From Betaproteobacteria bacterium (lineage in GTDB: Bacteria; Pseudomonadota; Gammaproteobacteria; Burkholderiales; Rhodocyclaceae): DNA of 64,000 nt. The stretch's first letter is position 1; every line of letters begins with the position of its first letter. The notes below the pieces were generated by a model that saw nothing but the letters and a program-made list of their open reading frames with translations, was not told the DNA's origin and did not search any database. The position numbers and the translations under genes were made by a program. The stretch spans positions 1,137,001-1,201,000 of the forward strand of contig JADJLT010000001.1 of NCBI GenBank assembly GCA_016709965.1. The letters are read 5' to 3'. Shown piece after piece: positions 1 through 9,605 of the stretch.

Positions 1-1706
1 ACCTCGCCCCCCTTGACGGCAACTTGCTGGGCTGTCCCAGCCAGTTCGTTGGCTTGTCGGGCATTGTCAGCATTTTGTTTGACCGTGCTGGTCAGTTGTT
101 CCATGCTCGAGGCGGTTTCTTCGAGACTGCTTGCCTGTTCTTCGGTACGGCTCGATAGATCCTGGTTCCCGGACGCAATCTCCTTCGCAGCCGTATTAAT
201 CGCATCCGTCGACTCCTTGATCGAAGAAATGATCTGCTGCAGGTTGTCTACCGTTGCATTCGCATCACTTTTAAGAACACCAAGCATGCCCTTGTAATCA
301 CTGTCGATTTTCTGGGTAAGATCCCCAAGCGCCATTCGCGAGAACATCGCGCCAATATCTTCAAGAGCATGGGTATTAGCCTCAAGCAGATCGTTGATGC
401 CTTCAGATATCTGCTTAAAAAACCCGGTCATTCTGCTGGAGTCCAGCCGGCGACTGAAGTTACCAGACGCTGCGGCATCTATTATTTCAGCAACTTCATT
501 TTCTATCCTTAATTCAGTCGTACGATCACGCCATTCGACGACCGTGCCTAAGCGCTCGCCCTCCTGGTTAGCAATCGGCGATGCGACCAATGAGAAGCAA
601 CGTCCACCGATCGTGATTTCAGTCCGATAAATCCCTTGCAGGGTAGCCAAAAGGTTGCGCTGATGACTCGGTTGTTTATGGAAGACATCAATGTTTGCGC
701 CACGAATACCTGCTGCACTGAAATTCGGCAGTTGCGTCCGAATATCACTTTCAGCCTGCTGCATCATTTCCAATGCCGAGGCGTTACAGTAAATAATCAC
801 CCCCGCAGGGTCTGCCACCATGACATTGGTCGACGCCACATCCAATGCAACCTTAATACGCAGAGTCTCATTTGCCGCCTTGCGATCGGACTCTACCCTG
901 CTCTTCAATTCGCTTTGCATCTTGCTCAACGCATGCATCAAATCAGCGATTTGATCCTTTCCCTTGGGCTCGATTCGACTCTCCAGATGCCCGGAAGCGA
1001 CCTCATCCGCTACGCGAAGTGCATCGGCAACCGGTTTCGTAATACTCCGGCCAAAGACATAGGCGAATGCGGCAATCAATACCGTAACCACGATGGCAAG
1101 CCCCACCATCAGGCGCGTTGTTGATGCTTGCGTCTCTTTCGCACGATCAAAAACCTCGCGTCCTGATTCTGAATAGTAGATACGCAGCGCATCGGCCGCC
1201 GCCGAGGCCTTAATGTACGCGGGGCTGACTACTGCCGAATACTTGTCAGCTGCTTGCTCATAATCACCGAGCCTCAGCGCCTCACTGGCCACCATCAGGC
1301 CATCCTTGACGAATACCGTTCGGGCCTGCTCGTAGACCTCAGCCAACGCTCGCTCTTTGTCGTTCAGTTGGCGGCTTTTGAACTGTTTCCACAACTCTGT
1401 AATGGCATCGCGATTCTTAATGATGCTCTCGGTATGCACGGTAACCGAATGATCATGCTTAGCCTCCATGCGACCGGACGGGTCATGTAGCAAGGCAGAA
1501 ACAATCTGCTGATTGTTTTCCGACATAAGCGTCTGAATTCGAAGAACGATCGAACCTGGCTCCAGCTTGTCGAGATAAACCGTTTCAGTTTCCCGACTCA
1601 ACTCGCGCATATATAGAACCGCCACTGTGACGAGCACAGCAAACCAGAAGGCCATCCCGAGCGCCTGCCAGAACAGTCGAGTTCCGATCCGAAAATTATT
1701 CAGCAT
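1..1706 (-). CDS. Methyl-accepting chemotaxis protein, 3' end outside window
   Basis: The reading frame is open from an ATG at 1706 to the left edge, so the C-terminus is missing. The N-terminus has a membrane segment (about residues 13-33), then a helical periplasmic region, a second membrane segment and a HAMP linker. A PAS-like domain and a second HAMP-like stretch follow, and the start of the MCP signalling hairpin is visible (LSSRTEEQASSLEETASSME). Known role of the family: a transmembrane receptor that controls CheA through CheW. The intervening PAS domain suggests a second, cytoplasmic input such as redox or a small ligand; that is inference. It lies 22 bp downstream of cheW in the same direction, so it probably belongs to the chemotaxis operon. 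Confidence 0.93.
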   Translation of the reverse strand, partial: MLNNFRIGTRLFWQALGMAFWFAVLVTVAVLYMRELSRETETVYLDKLEPGSIVLRIQTLMSENNQQIVSALLHDPSGRMEAKHDHSVTVHTESIIKNRDAITELWKQFKSRQLNDKERALAEVYEQARTVFVKDGLMVASEALRLGDYEQAADKYSAVVSPAYIKASAAADALRIYYSESGREVFDRAKETQASTTRLMVGLAIVVTVLIAAFAYVFGRSITKPVADALRVADEVASGHLESRIEPKGKDQIADLMHALSKMQSELKSRVESDRKAANETLRIKVALDVASTNVMVADPAGVIIYCNASALEMMQQAESDIRTQLPNFSAAGIRGANIDVFHKQPSHQRNLLATLQGIYRTEITIGGRCFSLVASPIANQEGERLGTVVEWRDRTTELRIENEVAEIIDAAASGNFSRRLDSSRMTGFFKQISEGINDLLEANTHALEDIGAMFSRMALGDLTQKIDSDYKGMLGVLKSDANATVDNLQQIISSIKESTDAINTAAKEIASGNQDLSSRTEEQASSLEETASSMEQLTSTVKQNADNARQANELAGTAQQVAVKGGE

Positions 1707-1728
1707 GTGGCCATATTCCCGGCTAGCG

Positions 1729-2229
1729 CTACGTTGCTGCACTATCGATCAACTCCATGTCAGCACTGGTCATCAAGCGTTCGATATCTGTAACAATCAT
1801 CATGCGGGAATCAATCGCAGCTAACCCGAGGATATATTTAGTATCAAATGTTCCCGAAAAATCGGGGGCAGGACGAATCTGCGCACGCGATAGGGAAAAC
1901 ACATCTGAAACGCTGTCGACGACTGCGCCTATAACCCGGCCGGCAACGTTCAGAATGACCACAACAGTAAATGGGGTGTATTCGATCTTGCCCAGATTGA
2001 ATTTAATACGCAGATCAACGATAGGAACGATGATCCCCCGCAGGTTGATCACCCCTTTGATAAATGGCGGAGCGTTGGCTATCAGTGTTGGCTGCTCATA
2101 ACCACGAATCTCCTGAACCTTGAGGATATCGATTGCGTACTCCTCGCTTCCCAAGGTGAAGGTCAGGTACTCATTGGCAACTGAGTCATCATCACTCGCC
2201 GCGCCACTACCATGCGTCATCGCTTCCAT
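1729..2229 (-). CDS. cheW: Chemotaxis coupling protein CheW
   Basis: A 166-residue protein of usual CheW length. The CheW-like beta-barrel domain covers most of it: EYLTFTLGSEEYAIDILKV, then the conserved INLRGIIVPIVDLR core and GAVVDSVSDV. It bridges receptors to the kinase CheA in the cytoplasmic receptor array. It sits between cheA (22 bp downstream of its stop) and the receptor gene, all on the minus strand, which fits one operon. MTHGSG at residue 4 is an alternative start. Confidence 0.95.
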   Translation of the reverse strand: MEAMTHGSGAASDDDSVANEYLTFTLGSEEYAIDILKVQEIRGYEQPTLIANAPPFIKGVINLRGIIVPIVDLRIKFNLGKIEYTPFTVVVILNVAGRVIGAVVDSVSDVFSLSRAQIRPAPDFSGTFDTKYILGLAAIDSRMMIVTDIERLMTSADMELIDSAAT

Positions 2230-2251
2230 CTATTGCTCCTCAGTTCAGCCG

Positions 2252-4585
2252 TTAGCCAGCTTTTTGCAGACTTGTCTTCGCCATACCGGCAATCGCCGAG
2301 ACATCCAGAATCAAGGCGACATGCCCGTCACCCATGATGGTCGCGCCGGAAATACCAGGCACTCGACGGTAATTGGCCTCCAAACTCTTAATGACTACTT
2401 GGTGTTGCCCGACGAGTGCATCAACAAACAGCGCTGCCTTGATACCATCAGCATCGATCACGACCATGATCCCCTGCGTAAAATCGCATGCTCGAGACTT
2501 CAGATTAAATATTTCATGGAGCACGACTACTGGCAGATATTCCCCGCGAACCTGAATCACCCGTGCATGATTTGAGAGCGTTTTAATATCTCCCGTTTGG
2601 GGCTGGAACGACTCCACAACATAAGAAAGCGGCAATATGTAGGTCTGGTCGCCGACGGCAATCGACATGCCATCAAGAATGGCGAGAGTTAGTGGAAGTC
2701 GGACCGTCATACGCGTACCAACGCCCAGCATCGACTCTATTTCTACACGACCGCCCATAGATTGAATGTTTCTTCGGACGACATCCATGCCTACGCCTCG
2801 TCCAGAAACATCAGTGACCTGATCTGCCGTTGAAAAGCCAGCTTCGAAAATCAAGAGAAATACCTCTTGATCGGTCATCTGGTCAGAAACAGGCAAGCCG
2901 CGCTCACGTGCCTTGGCCAAAATCTTGTTTCTTGGCAATCCGGCTCCGTCGTCCCCTACCTCAATGACAATGTTTCCACCTTGGTGGTAAGCCTTGAGCG
3001 TAATCGTACCAACCGGGCTTTTGCCCGCGGCGATACGCGTTTCCGGCAACTCGATACCATGATCGAGGCTATTCCGTATCAGGTGCGTCAGAGGATCCGC
3101 AATACGTTCGATAAGACCTTTGTCGAGCTCAGTCGTTTCCCCTGAAGTTTTCAGCTCAACTTGCTTGCCGAGCTTGCTGGAAAGATCTCTGACCACGCGA
3201 GGAAATCGAGAGAACACAAAGGATATCTGCATCATCCGAATGGACATTACAGACTCCTGTAAATCTCGAGTATTTCGCTCTAATTGAGTGAGCCCGTTGA
3301 CCAATCGTTCCGGCGTGTTGTCCTGCATCTGAGCCGCAGTTTGTAACAACATTGCCTGAGTAATGACCAACTCGCCCACCAAGTTGATTAACTGGTCCAC
3401 TTTCTCAATACTGACCCGAATCGACGAGTCAGCCGCTGCATTTGCTGATGCAGCGGGTTTAGCTGCTCTTGCACGAGACTCTGGCTGCCTTTCTACTGTA
3501 GTTGGCATGGATTGCACCACGCTTTGTTCAGGCATTGCCGCAGACTCGACATTCACCGTAACTTCGGATGCAAGGGGGGGTGGTAGTGGGGCGAAAAATC
3601 CGAATCCATCCCCCTCCTCTGCCATAGAAGCTCCCACTGCCGGTGGCGCGAGTGGCGCAAAAAAACCATAGCCATCGCCATCTTCGTTGGCGTTAGCACC
3701 TCCCAGCATTGAACCATGCGGAACAGGTAAGGGTTCGAAAAAGCCATAACCATCCCCGCTGTCACTCGCAGGACTGGAGAGCGGAGCAAAAAAACCGTAT
3801 CCCTGATTATCATCAGGGGCACCAGGGGAGTCACCAAAAAATCCGAAGGCAGCATCGCCATCGGGGGATGCTGCAACATCCTCAACTTTCCGCCATGCAC
3901 CATTTTCAGCAATAAAATCAATTTGATCCGAAAAAGCATCCTGAACGAGGGCCGTCAACAGCCGGACTTGCCAATATCCGACATTCCGCATCTCTGCTTC
4001 GGGCTGATTGACAATTTCGAGGGTCCCCATGGAGCGCAGCTCATCGAGAAGATTGGCAACCCCATCGCCCTTGGCGGAAAATTCAGTCGGGACAAATTGA
4101 ATATCGAAAACATGTTTTCCAGCGCCCTGCGGCGCCGACTCAGTAATCGTCGCCAACGCCTTTTGCGCAGGTTTAGAAGCAGAATTCAGCTCACCCCCTC
4201 CGCTCGACAATTGGCGAAGACGGTTGCAAATAATCTCTACCGCGTGAGGATCCACCTCTCCTCGACCTTGGTGCCCCTCAAGCATGTCACGCAGCAAATC
4301 ACCTGACTCAAGAAATGCATCAACCATATCCGCACGCAATTCCAACTCCTGCTTCCGAATACGGTCAAGCAGGTTCTCAAGAATATGCGTTGTTTCGGCC
4401 AGGTCTGTAAAACCGAAAGTTCCAGCACTTCCCTTAATGGAGTGCGCAGCTCGAAATATGGCATTGAGTTGCTCAGGATCTGGATTTTCGACATCCAGAT
4501 CCAATAGCAACCCTTCCATTGCCGCCAAATGCTCTGCCGATTCCTCGAAGAACACCTGGTAGAACTGACTCATGTCTATAGTCAT
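2252..4585 (-). CDS. cheA: Chemotaxis histidine kinase CheA
   Basis: I place the start at 4585 (MTIDMSQFYQ) because a strong AGGGGG ribosome-binding site lies just upstream; a longer frame to 4621 has no such site. This gives 777 residues. The HPt domain has the phosphorylated histidine at about residue 48 (AAHSIKGSAGTFGF). The middle has a globular region (155-240) and then an unusual linker with five copies of a GFF-containing motif (about 247-334). The C-terminal half holds the dimerisation domain, the GHKL ATPase (N box HLIRNSLDHG, G1 DDGAGLP, G2 GRGVGMDVV) and a CheW-like domain. No classical CheY-binding P2 domain was recognised. It phosphorylates CheY, whose gene is 87 bp upstream. Confidence 0.95.
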   Translation of the reverse strand: MTIDMSQFYQVFFEESAEHLAAMEGLLLDLDVENPDPEQLNAIFRAAHSIKGSAGTFGFTDLAETTHILENLLDRIRKQELELRADMVDAFLESGDLLRDMLEGHQGRGEVDPHAVEIICNRLRQLSSGGGELNSASKPAQKALATITESAPQGAGKHVFDIQFVPTEFSAKGDGVANLLDELRSMGTLEIVNQPEAEMRNVGYWQVRLLTALVQDAFSDQIDFIAENGAWRKVEDVAASPDGDAAFGFFGDSPGAPDDNQGYGFFAPLSSPASDSGDGYGFFEPLPVPHGSMLGGANANEDGDGYGFFAPLAPPAVGASMAEEGDGFGFFAPLPPPLASEVTVNVESAAMPEQSVVQSMPTTVERQPESRARAAKPAASANAAADSSIRVSIEKVDQLINLVGELVITQAMLLQTAAQMQDNTPERLVNGLTQLERNTRDLQESVMSIRMMQISFVFSRFPRVVRDLSSKLGKQVELKTSGETTELDKGLIERIADPLTHLIRNSLDHGIELPETRIAAGKSPVGTITLKAYHQGGNIVIEVGDDGAGLPRNKILAKARERGLPVSDQMTDQEVFLLIFEAGFSTADQVTDVSGRGVGMDVVRRNIQSMGGRVEIESMLGVGTRMTVRLPLTLAILDGMSIAVGDQTYILPLSYVVESFQPQTGDIKTLSNHARVIQVRGEYLPVVVLHEIFNLKSRACDFTQGIMVVIDADGIKAALFVDALVGQHQVVIKSLEANYRRVPGISGATIMGDGHVALILDVSAIAGMAKTSLQKAG

Positions 4586-4672
4586 GCTACCCCCTGACCT
4601 AGGCTCCCAGAAAACTGACAACCAGAAATGGAATGCAAAAGACCCGCGCTATTGCGGGCCAGCCGGCTTTAC

Positions 4673-5038
4673 TCAGCCGATCACCTTGCGTACAACTTCG
4701 ATCAGTTTTTGGGGATCAAAAGGCTTGACCAGCCACCCGGTGGCGCCAGCTGCACGACCTTGTGACTTCATGGCATCGGACGACTCGGTAGTCAGCATCA
4801 GGATTGGTGTCGAAGCATATTGCGGCAACCCCCGCAGATTCTTGATCAGCGTCAGCCCATCCATGCGCGGCATGTTCTGGTCAGTCAGAATAAGGTTAAC
4901 ACTTTTAGCCTTTGCCTTATCCAGACCATCCTGACCGTCGACGGCCTCAATCACTTCGTAGCCAGCGCTTTTCAGGGTAAATGACACCATCTGACGGATG
5001 GATGCGGAATCGTCGACTGCAAGAACGGTTTTTGCCAT
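4673..5038 (-). CDS. cheY: Chemotaxis response regulator CheY
   Basis: A 121-residue single-domain receiver. The acidic pocket (AVDDSAS), the phospho-acceptor aspartate in LILTDQNMPRMDG, the conserved threonine (MLTTES) and the lysine in WLVKPFDP are all present. It has no output domain, so it should act by protein contact with the flagellar switch or as a phosphate sink. The gene lies between cheA and a receptor-like gene and shares their direction; a GGAAAAA ribosome-binding site precedes the start. Confidence 0.95.
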   Translation of the reverse strand: MAKTVLAVDDSASIRQMVSFTLKSAGYEVIEAVDGQDGLDKAKAKSVNLILTDQNMPRMDGLTLIKNLRGLPQYASTPILMLTTESSDAMKSQGRAAGATGWLVKPFDPQKLIEVVRKVIG

Positions 5039-5055
5039 TTTTTCCTCGTGAAAAA

Positions 5056-6270
5056 TCAGAACAACTCAACCTCACCACTCGTGAAGCCGGTTTGATTAAC
5101 CGGATTATTGTCCACTTTTTGAGAAATTACACTTATTTTTTGAGAAATCTGGCCAATGTGCGAACCAATGGCCTCTAGCGCCGTCAAGGTTTCTGGCAAA
5201 TCAACGCCTTTTTGTAGCACTCTTGCAATCTGATGTTCTTCCGCAACGATTTCACTGAGAGCATCAAGACGAAGTCCAATATGACCCAGTAGCTGGGTCA
5301 CCATATCCTGAAACTGCAACGACATGATCGCCTGATTAACAGACGCTTCTACCTGTTGACCAATGACGTTCAATTCGCGAACTGTTTCCCCTGTGCACCG
5401 ATTGATATCATTGATACCGCTCATCGCCAGTTCAACATCACTCTTTGATGTCAACGCAAAAGTCATGTCCCGCGCTGCCATCTGGTTGATTGCCTGTTCG
5501 GTGGCATCAATTGTGGTCTGCATCTTCGACACCGACCCGCGAATCTGCTTACTGAAGTGACTCGTCCGCTCAGAAAGATCCCGCACTTCATCTGCAACCA
5601 CTGCAAATCCGCGCCCGGCGTCACCGGCACGAGCCGCTTCAATAGCGGCATTGAGCGCCAATAGATTGGTTTGTTTCGAGATCCCTTCAATTTCACCAAG
5701 CATGCCTCGAACGTCGCTTAACTGCGAAACGATATGGTCGGTCATCTCCACCAGCGACATGGCCAACTTGGAATTTTCGACAACGCTATCTACGAATTGA
5801 CGCAGTGTTTCGGATGTCTTGCTTGCGAATTGCTGAAATTCGGAAACGGAGCCCTCCCTGCCACCACCAGCTACAGCGAGCATGCCAAGCTGCTGCTGGC
5901 GTTGCACCTGAGCATTCATTTCCTGAAAACTCGCTACCAGCTTTGCTATTGCCTCATGGAATATGTTCTGTGTACGCGCAATCTCATCCCGCATTTCCAA
6001 GATTTGATTGAAGGCCTCGCATGACACAAGAACCATAGCCTCACCGCTTCGCTCAATAATCTCTTGAGTGATGCGATTGAACGCCTTGTCTTTGGCTTGT
6101 CCGTTCGAGCTCGGATAGCGACTGCCGATGTATACGAAACCTGCCGACAGAATCAACATGGCGACAATGACCGCTAGCGATCGTGATGAGGGATCAACCA
6201 GCAGCAACACCACTGTAACGATCACAGCCCAGCCTATCCCGACAAAGATGGGCTTGCCGCTACTGCTCAT
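5056..6270 (-). CDS. MCP-like signalling protein without a periplasmic sensor domain
   Basis: A 404-residue protein. Two hydrophobic segments at about residues 7-25 and 31-49 are separated by only a few residues, so there is no room for a periplasmic ligand-binding domain and no clear HAMP domain. A coiled region follows and then a recognisable MCP signalling core (SKQTNLLALNAAIEAARAGD, GRGFAVVADEVRDLSERT). The C-terminal part reads VNQAIMSLQFQDMVTQLLGHI, seen in MCP-like proteins that sense from inside the cell. It is 17 bp upstream of cheY. A role in cytoplasmic or energy sensing is inference. Confidence 0.85.
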   Translation of the reverse strand: MSSSGKPIFVGIGWAVIVTVVLLLVDPSSRSLAVIVAMLILSAGFVYIGSRYPSSNGQAKDKAFNRITQEIIERSGEAMVLVSCEAFNQILEMRDEIARTQNIFHEAIAKLVASFQEMNAQVQRQQQLGMLAVAGGGREGSVSEFQQFASKTSETLRQFVDSVVENSKLAMSLVEMTDHIVSQLSDVRGMLGEIEGISKQTNLLALNAAIEAARAGDAGRGFAVVADEVRDLSERTSHFSKQIRGSVSKMQTTIDATEQAINQMAARDMTFALTSKSDVELAMSGINDINRCTGETVRELNVIGQQVEASVNQAIMSLQFQDMVTQLLGHIGLRLDALSEIVAEEHQIARVLQKGVDLPETLTALEAIGSHIGQISQKISVISQKVDNNPVNQTGFTSGEVELF

Positions 6271-6303
6271 CCTTACCCTTTTGTTTCAATGGAATAGAAA
6301 TTC

Positions 6304-7251
6304 TCAACCAGCGGTTCCCTTCCCGCTAGCCGGCAACTTCAATACGTCAGGTAGACTCTCATCTGAACCGATCTCAGACTCTGGTCCCTCTTCCTGCAAT
6401 ATGGCCGTTTCTGTTTTCCGATTCAGGACCACTATACTAATTCGGCGATTGATGGAGCTAAGCGGGTCGTTTTTGTCGAATAAAACGGTTGAAGCAAGCC
6501 CGACAACTCTGATCACTTTACTGTCATCCATTCCGCCGACGACCAGCTCTCGCCGCGAAGCATTTGCACGGTTTGCAGAAAGCTCCCAATTGGAGAATCC
6601 TTTTTCTCCACCGGCAAACTGTGCTGCATCTGTATGCCCTGCCAGGCTGATCCGGTTGGATACGCCATTCAGGGCCTGTCCAATCTGGCGCAGGATATCG
6701 CGGGTATAGGGTTTGAGATCCGCGCTACTTGAGTCAAACATCGGGCGGTTTTGTTCGTCAACAATCTGGATACGCAACCCCTCGGAGGTGATGTCGAGCA
6801 ACATCTGCTTTTTAAATTGCGCCAATTGCGGGCTCTGCTCGATCATTTTTTCGATCTCGGCCTTCAGGCTCTCTAAGCGCTCCTGCTCCTTTCGACGAAA
6901 TTCAGCTTGCGCCTCCTTGGAGAACGAGGTTGTCTTTTTTGCCTCGACATCTCCGCGTTTTACTTGGCCTGACTGCCGAGTCAAATCCTTGCCCCCCCCC
7001 TGAAGCACACTGGTAGCATCCCCCGAACCACTGCCTCCTTCATGAGAAATTTTTAGCGGGTTCTGAAAAAATTCAGCGATGCCCTGCAAGTCGCCCTTGG
7101 CAGTCGAGCCAAGCAACCACATCAGCAGGAAAAAGGCCATCATGGCGGTCACGAAGTCGGCATAGGCAATTTTCCAAGCGCCACCATGCGCGCCGCCGGC
7201 AACTACTTTTTTCCGCTTGATAATGATGGGGCGTGTGGAATCGTCGCTCAT
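6304..7251 (-). CDS. motB: Flagellar motor stator protein MotB
   Basis: A 315-residue protein. A basic N-terminus leads into the single membrane helix WKIAYADFVTAMMAFFLLMW, with the proton-carrying aspartate at residue 32. A linker and an OmpA-like peptidoglycan-binding domain follow (SLAGHTDAAQF, SNWELSANRANASRRELV, NRRISIVVL). It pairs with MotA to form the proton-driven stator anchored to the cell wall. The motA stop is 27 bp upstream of its start. A poly-C tract at 6991-7000 lies inside the gene; the frame is intact as given. Confidence 0.95.
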   Translation of the reverse strand: MSDDSTRPIIIKRKKVVAGGAHGGAWKIAYADFVTAMMAFFLLMWLLGSTAKGDLQGIAEFFQNPLKISHEGGSGSGDATSVLQGGGKDLTRQSGQVKRGDVEAKKTTSFSKEAQAEFRRKEQERLESLKAEIEKMIEQSPQLAQFKKQMLLDITSEGLRIQIVDEQNRPMFDSSSADLKPYTRDILRQIGQALNGVSNRISLAGHTDAAQFAGGEKGFSNWELSANRANASRRELVVGGMDDSKVIRVVGLASTVLFDKNDPLSSINRRISIVVLNRKTETAILQEEGPESEIGSDESLPDVLKLPASGKGTAG

Positions 7252-7278
7252 TGTATTTGCCTAGAAGTCTGCGACAGG

Positions 7279-8136
7279 CTATTTGCCTTTGCGAGCTTTC
7301 AGCTCTTCCTCGAGCTCGCTAAAACTCGGCCGAACGCCTGCCCCGAGGGTTTTCCGACCGAACTCAATAGCCACTTGGGGTGCATAGCCGGACATGGAGG
7401 CAAGCAAGACCATTTTGATGGTCTTATAGATCGTGGCCCCTTCATTGGCCTTTTGTTCCAGCAGCTTGGCCACTGGCTCCACAAAACCATACGAAATAAG
7501 GATACCGAGGAAGGTACCGACCAATGCGCCACCGATCATCTTCCCCAGGACAGCAGGAGGCGAACCAACGGAACCCATGACGTTGACCACACCCATCACT
7601 GCGACGACGATACCGAACGCCGGCACAGCACCGGCAATATTCGACACCACGTGTCCAGGCTCGGCTGCCTCGTGATGATGTGTTTCCAATTCCACATCCA
7701 TCAGGCTCTCGATCTCGACCGTATTGAGATTGCCGCCGACCATCATGCGCAGGTAGTCGGTGACGAACTCCATGATGTGGTGATCGTGCACCAGATTTGG
7801 ATATTTGCTGAAAATCGGACTGGCATCTGGGTTCTCGATATCGCCTTCAATGGACATCAACCCTTCCTTACGCACCTTGGCAAGAATCTCGAAAAGCATG
7901 GCCAAGGCATCGATATAAAAGGCCTTGTTATATTTTGACCCTTTGAGAATTCCGGGAACGGCACCGACCGTTGCCTTGATGATCTTGATATCGTTGGCTG
8001 CGAGGAAGTAACCGATGGTCAGGCCGATAATTGCGATGTACTCGGTCGGCACCCACAGCGCGAGCAGGCTGCCATGAATTGCATAGGTGCCCAACGCCGA
8101 AGCCAGAATAACGACGTAACCGATAATCAGAAACAT
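7279..8136 (-). CDS. motA: Flagellar motor stator protein MotA
   Basis: A 285-residue protein with four predicted membrane helices in the MotA/TolQ/ExbB pattern: two N-terminal, then a large cytoplasmic loop (ILAKVRKEGLMSIEGDIENP), then IAGAVPAFGIVVAVMGVV and GALVGTFLGILISYGFV. The loop carries the charged residues known in the family to contact the rotor protein FliG. It is the first gene of the leftward motAB-chemotaxis run. The 180 bp separating it from the divergent Nudix gene must hold its promoter; I could not identify a confident flagellar promoter there. Confidence 0.95.
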   Translation of the reverse strand: MFLIIGYVVILASALGTYAIHGSLLALWVPTEYIAIIGLTIGYFLAANDIKIIKATVGAVPGILKGSKYNKAFYIDALAMLFEILAKVRKEGLMSIEGDIENPDASPIFSKYPNLVHDHHIMEFVTDYLRMMVGGNLNTVEIESLMDVELETHHHEAAEPGHVVSNIAGAVPAFGIVVAVMGVVNVMGSVGSPPAVLGKMIGGALVGTFLGILISYGFVEPVAKLLEQKANEGATIYKTIKMVLLASMSGYAPQVAIEFGRKTLGAGVRPSFSELEEELKARKGK

Positions 8137-8315
8137 GCAAAGCCCCCTGTCGCACCAGCAGCAATTGGCGCAAATCCGCCCAGTAATTGGTTTTCGCTAT
8201 TGTAGCCACATGATTTGCCAGAGTGCAAAAAAGAAAAAATTGGCAGCAATGATCCTGGAGACCTGGAAACTGCAAGTGATACACTAAATTACCTGCAAGC
8301 ACACCACCAGTCCCT

Positions 8316-8852
8316 GTGATCCAATTCTGCAATCGTTGCGGCTCGAATGTATCGTTCATCATTCCACCTGGTGACTCTCTGCCGCGTCATGTTTGTCCGA
8401 AGTGCGGGCATATTCATTACGAAAACCCTCGCTTGGTTGTTGGCTGTGTGGCGGAATGGGAGGATCGAATTCTTTTGTGTCGGCGGGCGATAGAACCTCA
8501 ATATGGCTTCTGGACACTTCCCGCAGGATTCATGGAGAACGGAGAAACGACCGCACAGGCGGCAATTCGCGAGACAAGCGAAGAAGCGGGCGCCAAAATC
8601 ATCATTGATGCGCCATTCGCCATGATTAGCATTGCCCATATCAATCAGGTCCATCTCTTCTATCGCGGGCGTCTGGCTAGTCCGGACTACGCAGCAGGAG
8701 AGGAGAGCCTTGAAGTCAACCTACTTCGTCCCGATGAAATACCGTGGTCGGATCTGGCATTTCGCAGCGTAACGCTATGCCTGGAACGTTATCTGGTCGA
8801 TAGATCTGCAGGCAAATACAGCTTCCATGAAAGCAAAATCGATCCTCTCTAA
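8316..8852 (+). CDS. Nudix hydrolase with N-terminal zinc ribbon
   Basis: A 178-residue protein starting at GTG. The first 35 residues hold two CxxC pairs (CNRCG and CPKCGH), a zinc ribbon. The Nudix box follows (GFMENGETTAQAAIRETSEEAGA), with the catalytic REXXEE core present as RETSEEAG. This arrangement is common in hydrolases of ADP-ribose or NAD-like nucleotides, but the substrate cannot be read from the sequence. It is a single gene, divergent from motA and convergent with the TonB-like gene, whose stop is only 6 bp away. Confidence 0.88.
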   Translation: MIQFCNRCGSNVSFIIPPGDSLPRHVCPKCGHIHYENPRLVVGCVAEWEDRILLCRRAIEPQYGFWTLPAGFMENGETTAQAAIRETSEEAGAKIIIDAPFAMISIAHINQVHLFYRGRLASPDYAAGEESLEVNLLRPDEIPWSDLAFRSVTLCLERYLVDRSAGKYSFHESKIDPL

Positions 8853-8858
8853 GCCGCT

Positions 8859-9497
8859 TTAGTCAGCAAGGCTATATTCGACCGGCAAGGAAATGCTCAT
8901 GAACTTGCCTCGTAAGCCCTCAGGAAAATCCGCGTTTTGGACAGCATGACTGACCATCTCCAGCGCTTGCTGATCCAGCAATTGATGCCCACTTGACCGC
9001 CCTAGAGAAACAACGGGCGTTGCCATACCTGCATGGATCGCAACTACTACGATAACCTCCCCCTGCCAGCCCTCATCCCTTGCCAACGGCGGATAGGCTT
9101 TGAACCGCCGCGCTACTCGCGCAAGGCTCAGGCGATATTCGCTTAGGGTTTCACTCGATACCGCTGAAAAATCGGCTTGCTCGCCAACAGGGTCCGATTT
9201 CGTCTGCACGCTGGTTGCCACGGTCAACGGGGAAAATGGCGGAAAAATGAAAGGTTTTGATTTCTTATTGCTTACGCCGTGGAGAACTCGATCAGTTGCA
9301 TGCGCAGTACTGACAGCCATGGCACCCGACTGTACTGAAATCGGCGGCAGACCTTGTCCGCCAACATCTCGCAAGCTCAGGTTCAGCGCATTTCGACTTC
9401 GAGGGGAATCCGATTGACTCGGCGGAAACATGCTCACCAGCGACAACAGCGCCGCCAAGTGCAATAGCAGAGATATGAGTAGCGTGCGAAACAGCAT
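8859..9497 (-). CDS. TonB-family C-terminal domain protein
   Basis: A 212-residue protein. Residues 5-24 form an N-terminal membrane anchor, followed by a polar region and a C-terminal TonB-like domain (AYPPLARDEGWQGEVIVVV, then SSGHQLLDQQALEMVSHA). Known members carry energy from ExbBD to outer-membrane receptors, or serve as periplasmic linkers. The proline-rich spacer is short and no exbBD genes are nearby, so its partner is unknown. Confidence 0.78.
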   Translation of the reverse strand: MLFRTLLISLLLHLAALLSLVSMFPPSQSDSPRSRNALNLSLRDVGGQGLPPISVQSGAMAVSTAHATDRVLHGVSNKKSKPFIFPPFSPLTVATSVQTKSDPVGEQADFSAVSSETLSEYRLSLARVARRFKAYPPLARDEGWQGEVIVVVAIHAGMATPVVSLGRSSGHQLLDQQALEMVSHAVQNADFPEGLRGKFMSISLPVEYSLAD

Positions 9498-9522
9498 TTG
9501 CCGGCATCACCTATAGCCGCTC

Positions 9523-9561
9523 GAAAAAACAAACCCCCGGCAGGCAGAGCCAAACCGGGGG
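9523..9561 (-). terminator. Rho-independent terminator after the DUF3149 gene
   Basis: Stem arms CCCCCGG (9534-9540) and CCGGGGG (9555-9561). Read on the minus strand the hairpin is followed by a T-rich run (TTTGTTTTTT), so it ends leftward transcription of the fixH-DUF3149 unit. Confidence 0.8.
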
Positions 9562-9605
9562 CGTATGAACTTGCCGCGGAGCTAGCGACCAAATTCAATC
9601 TAAAA

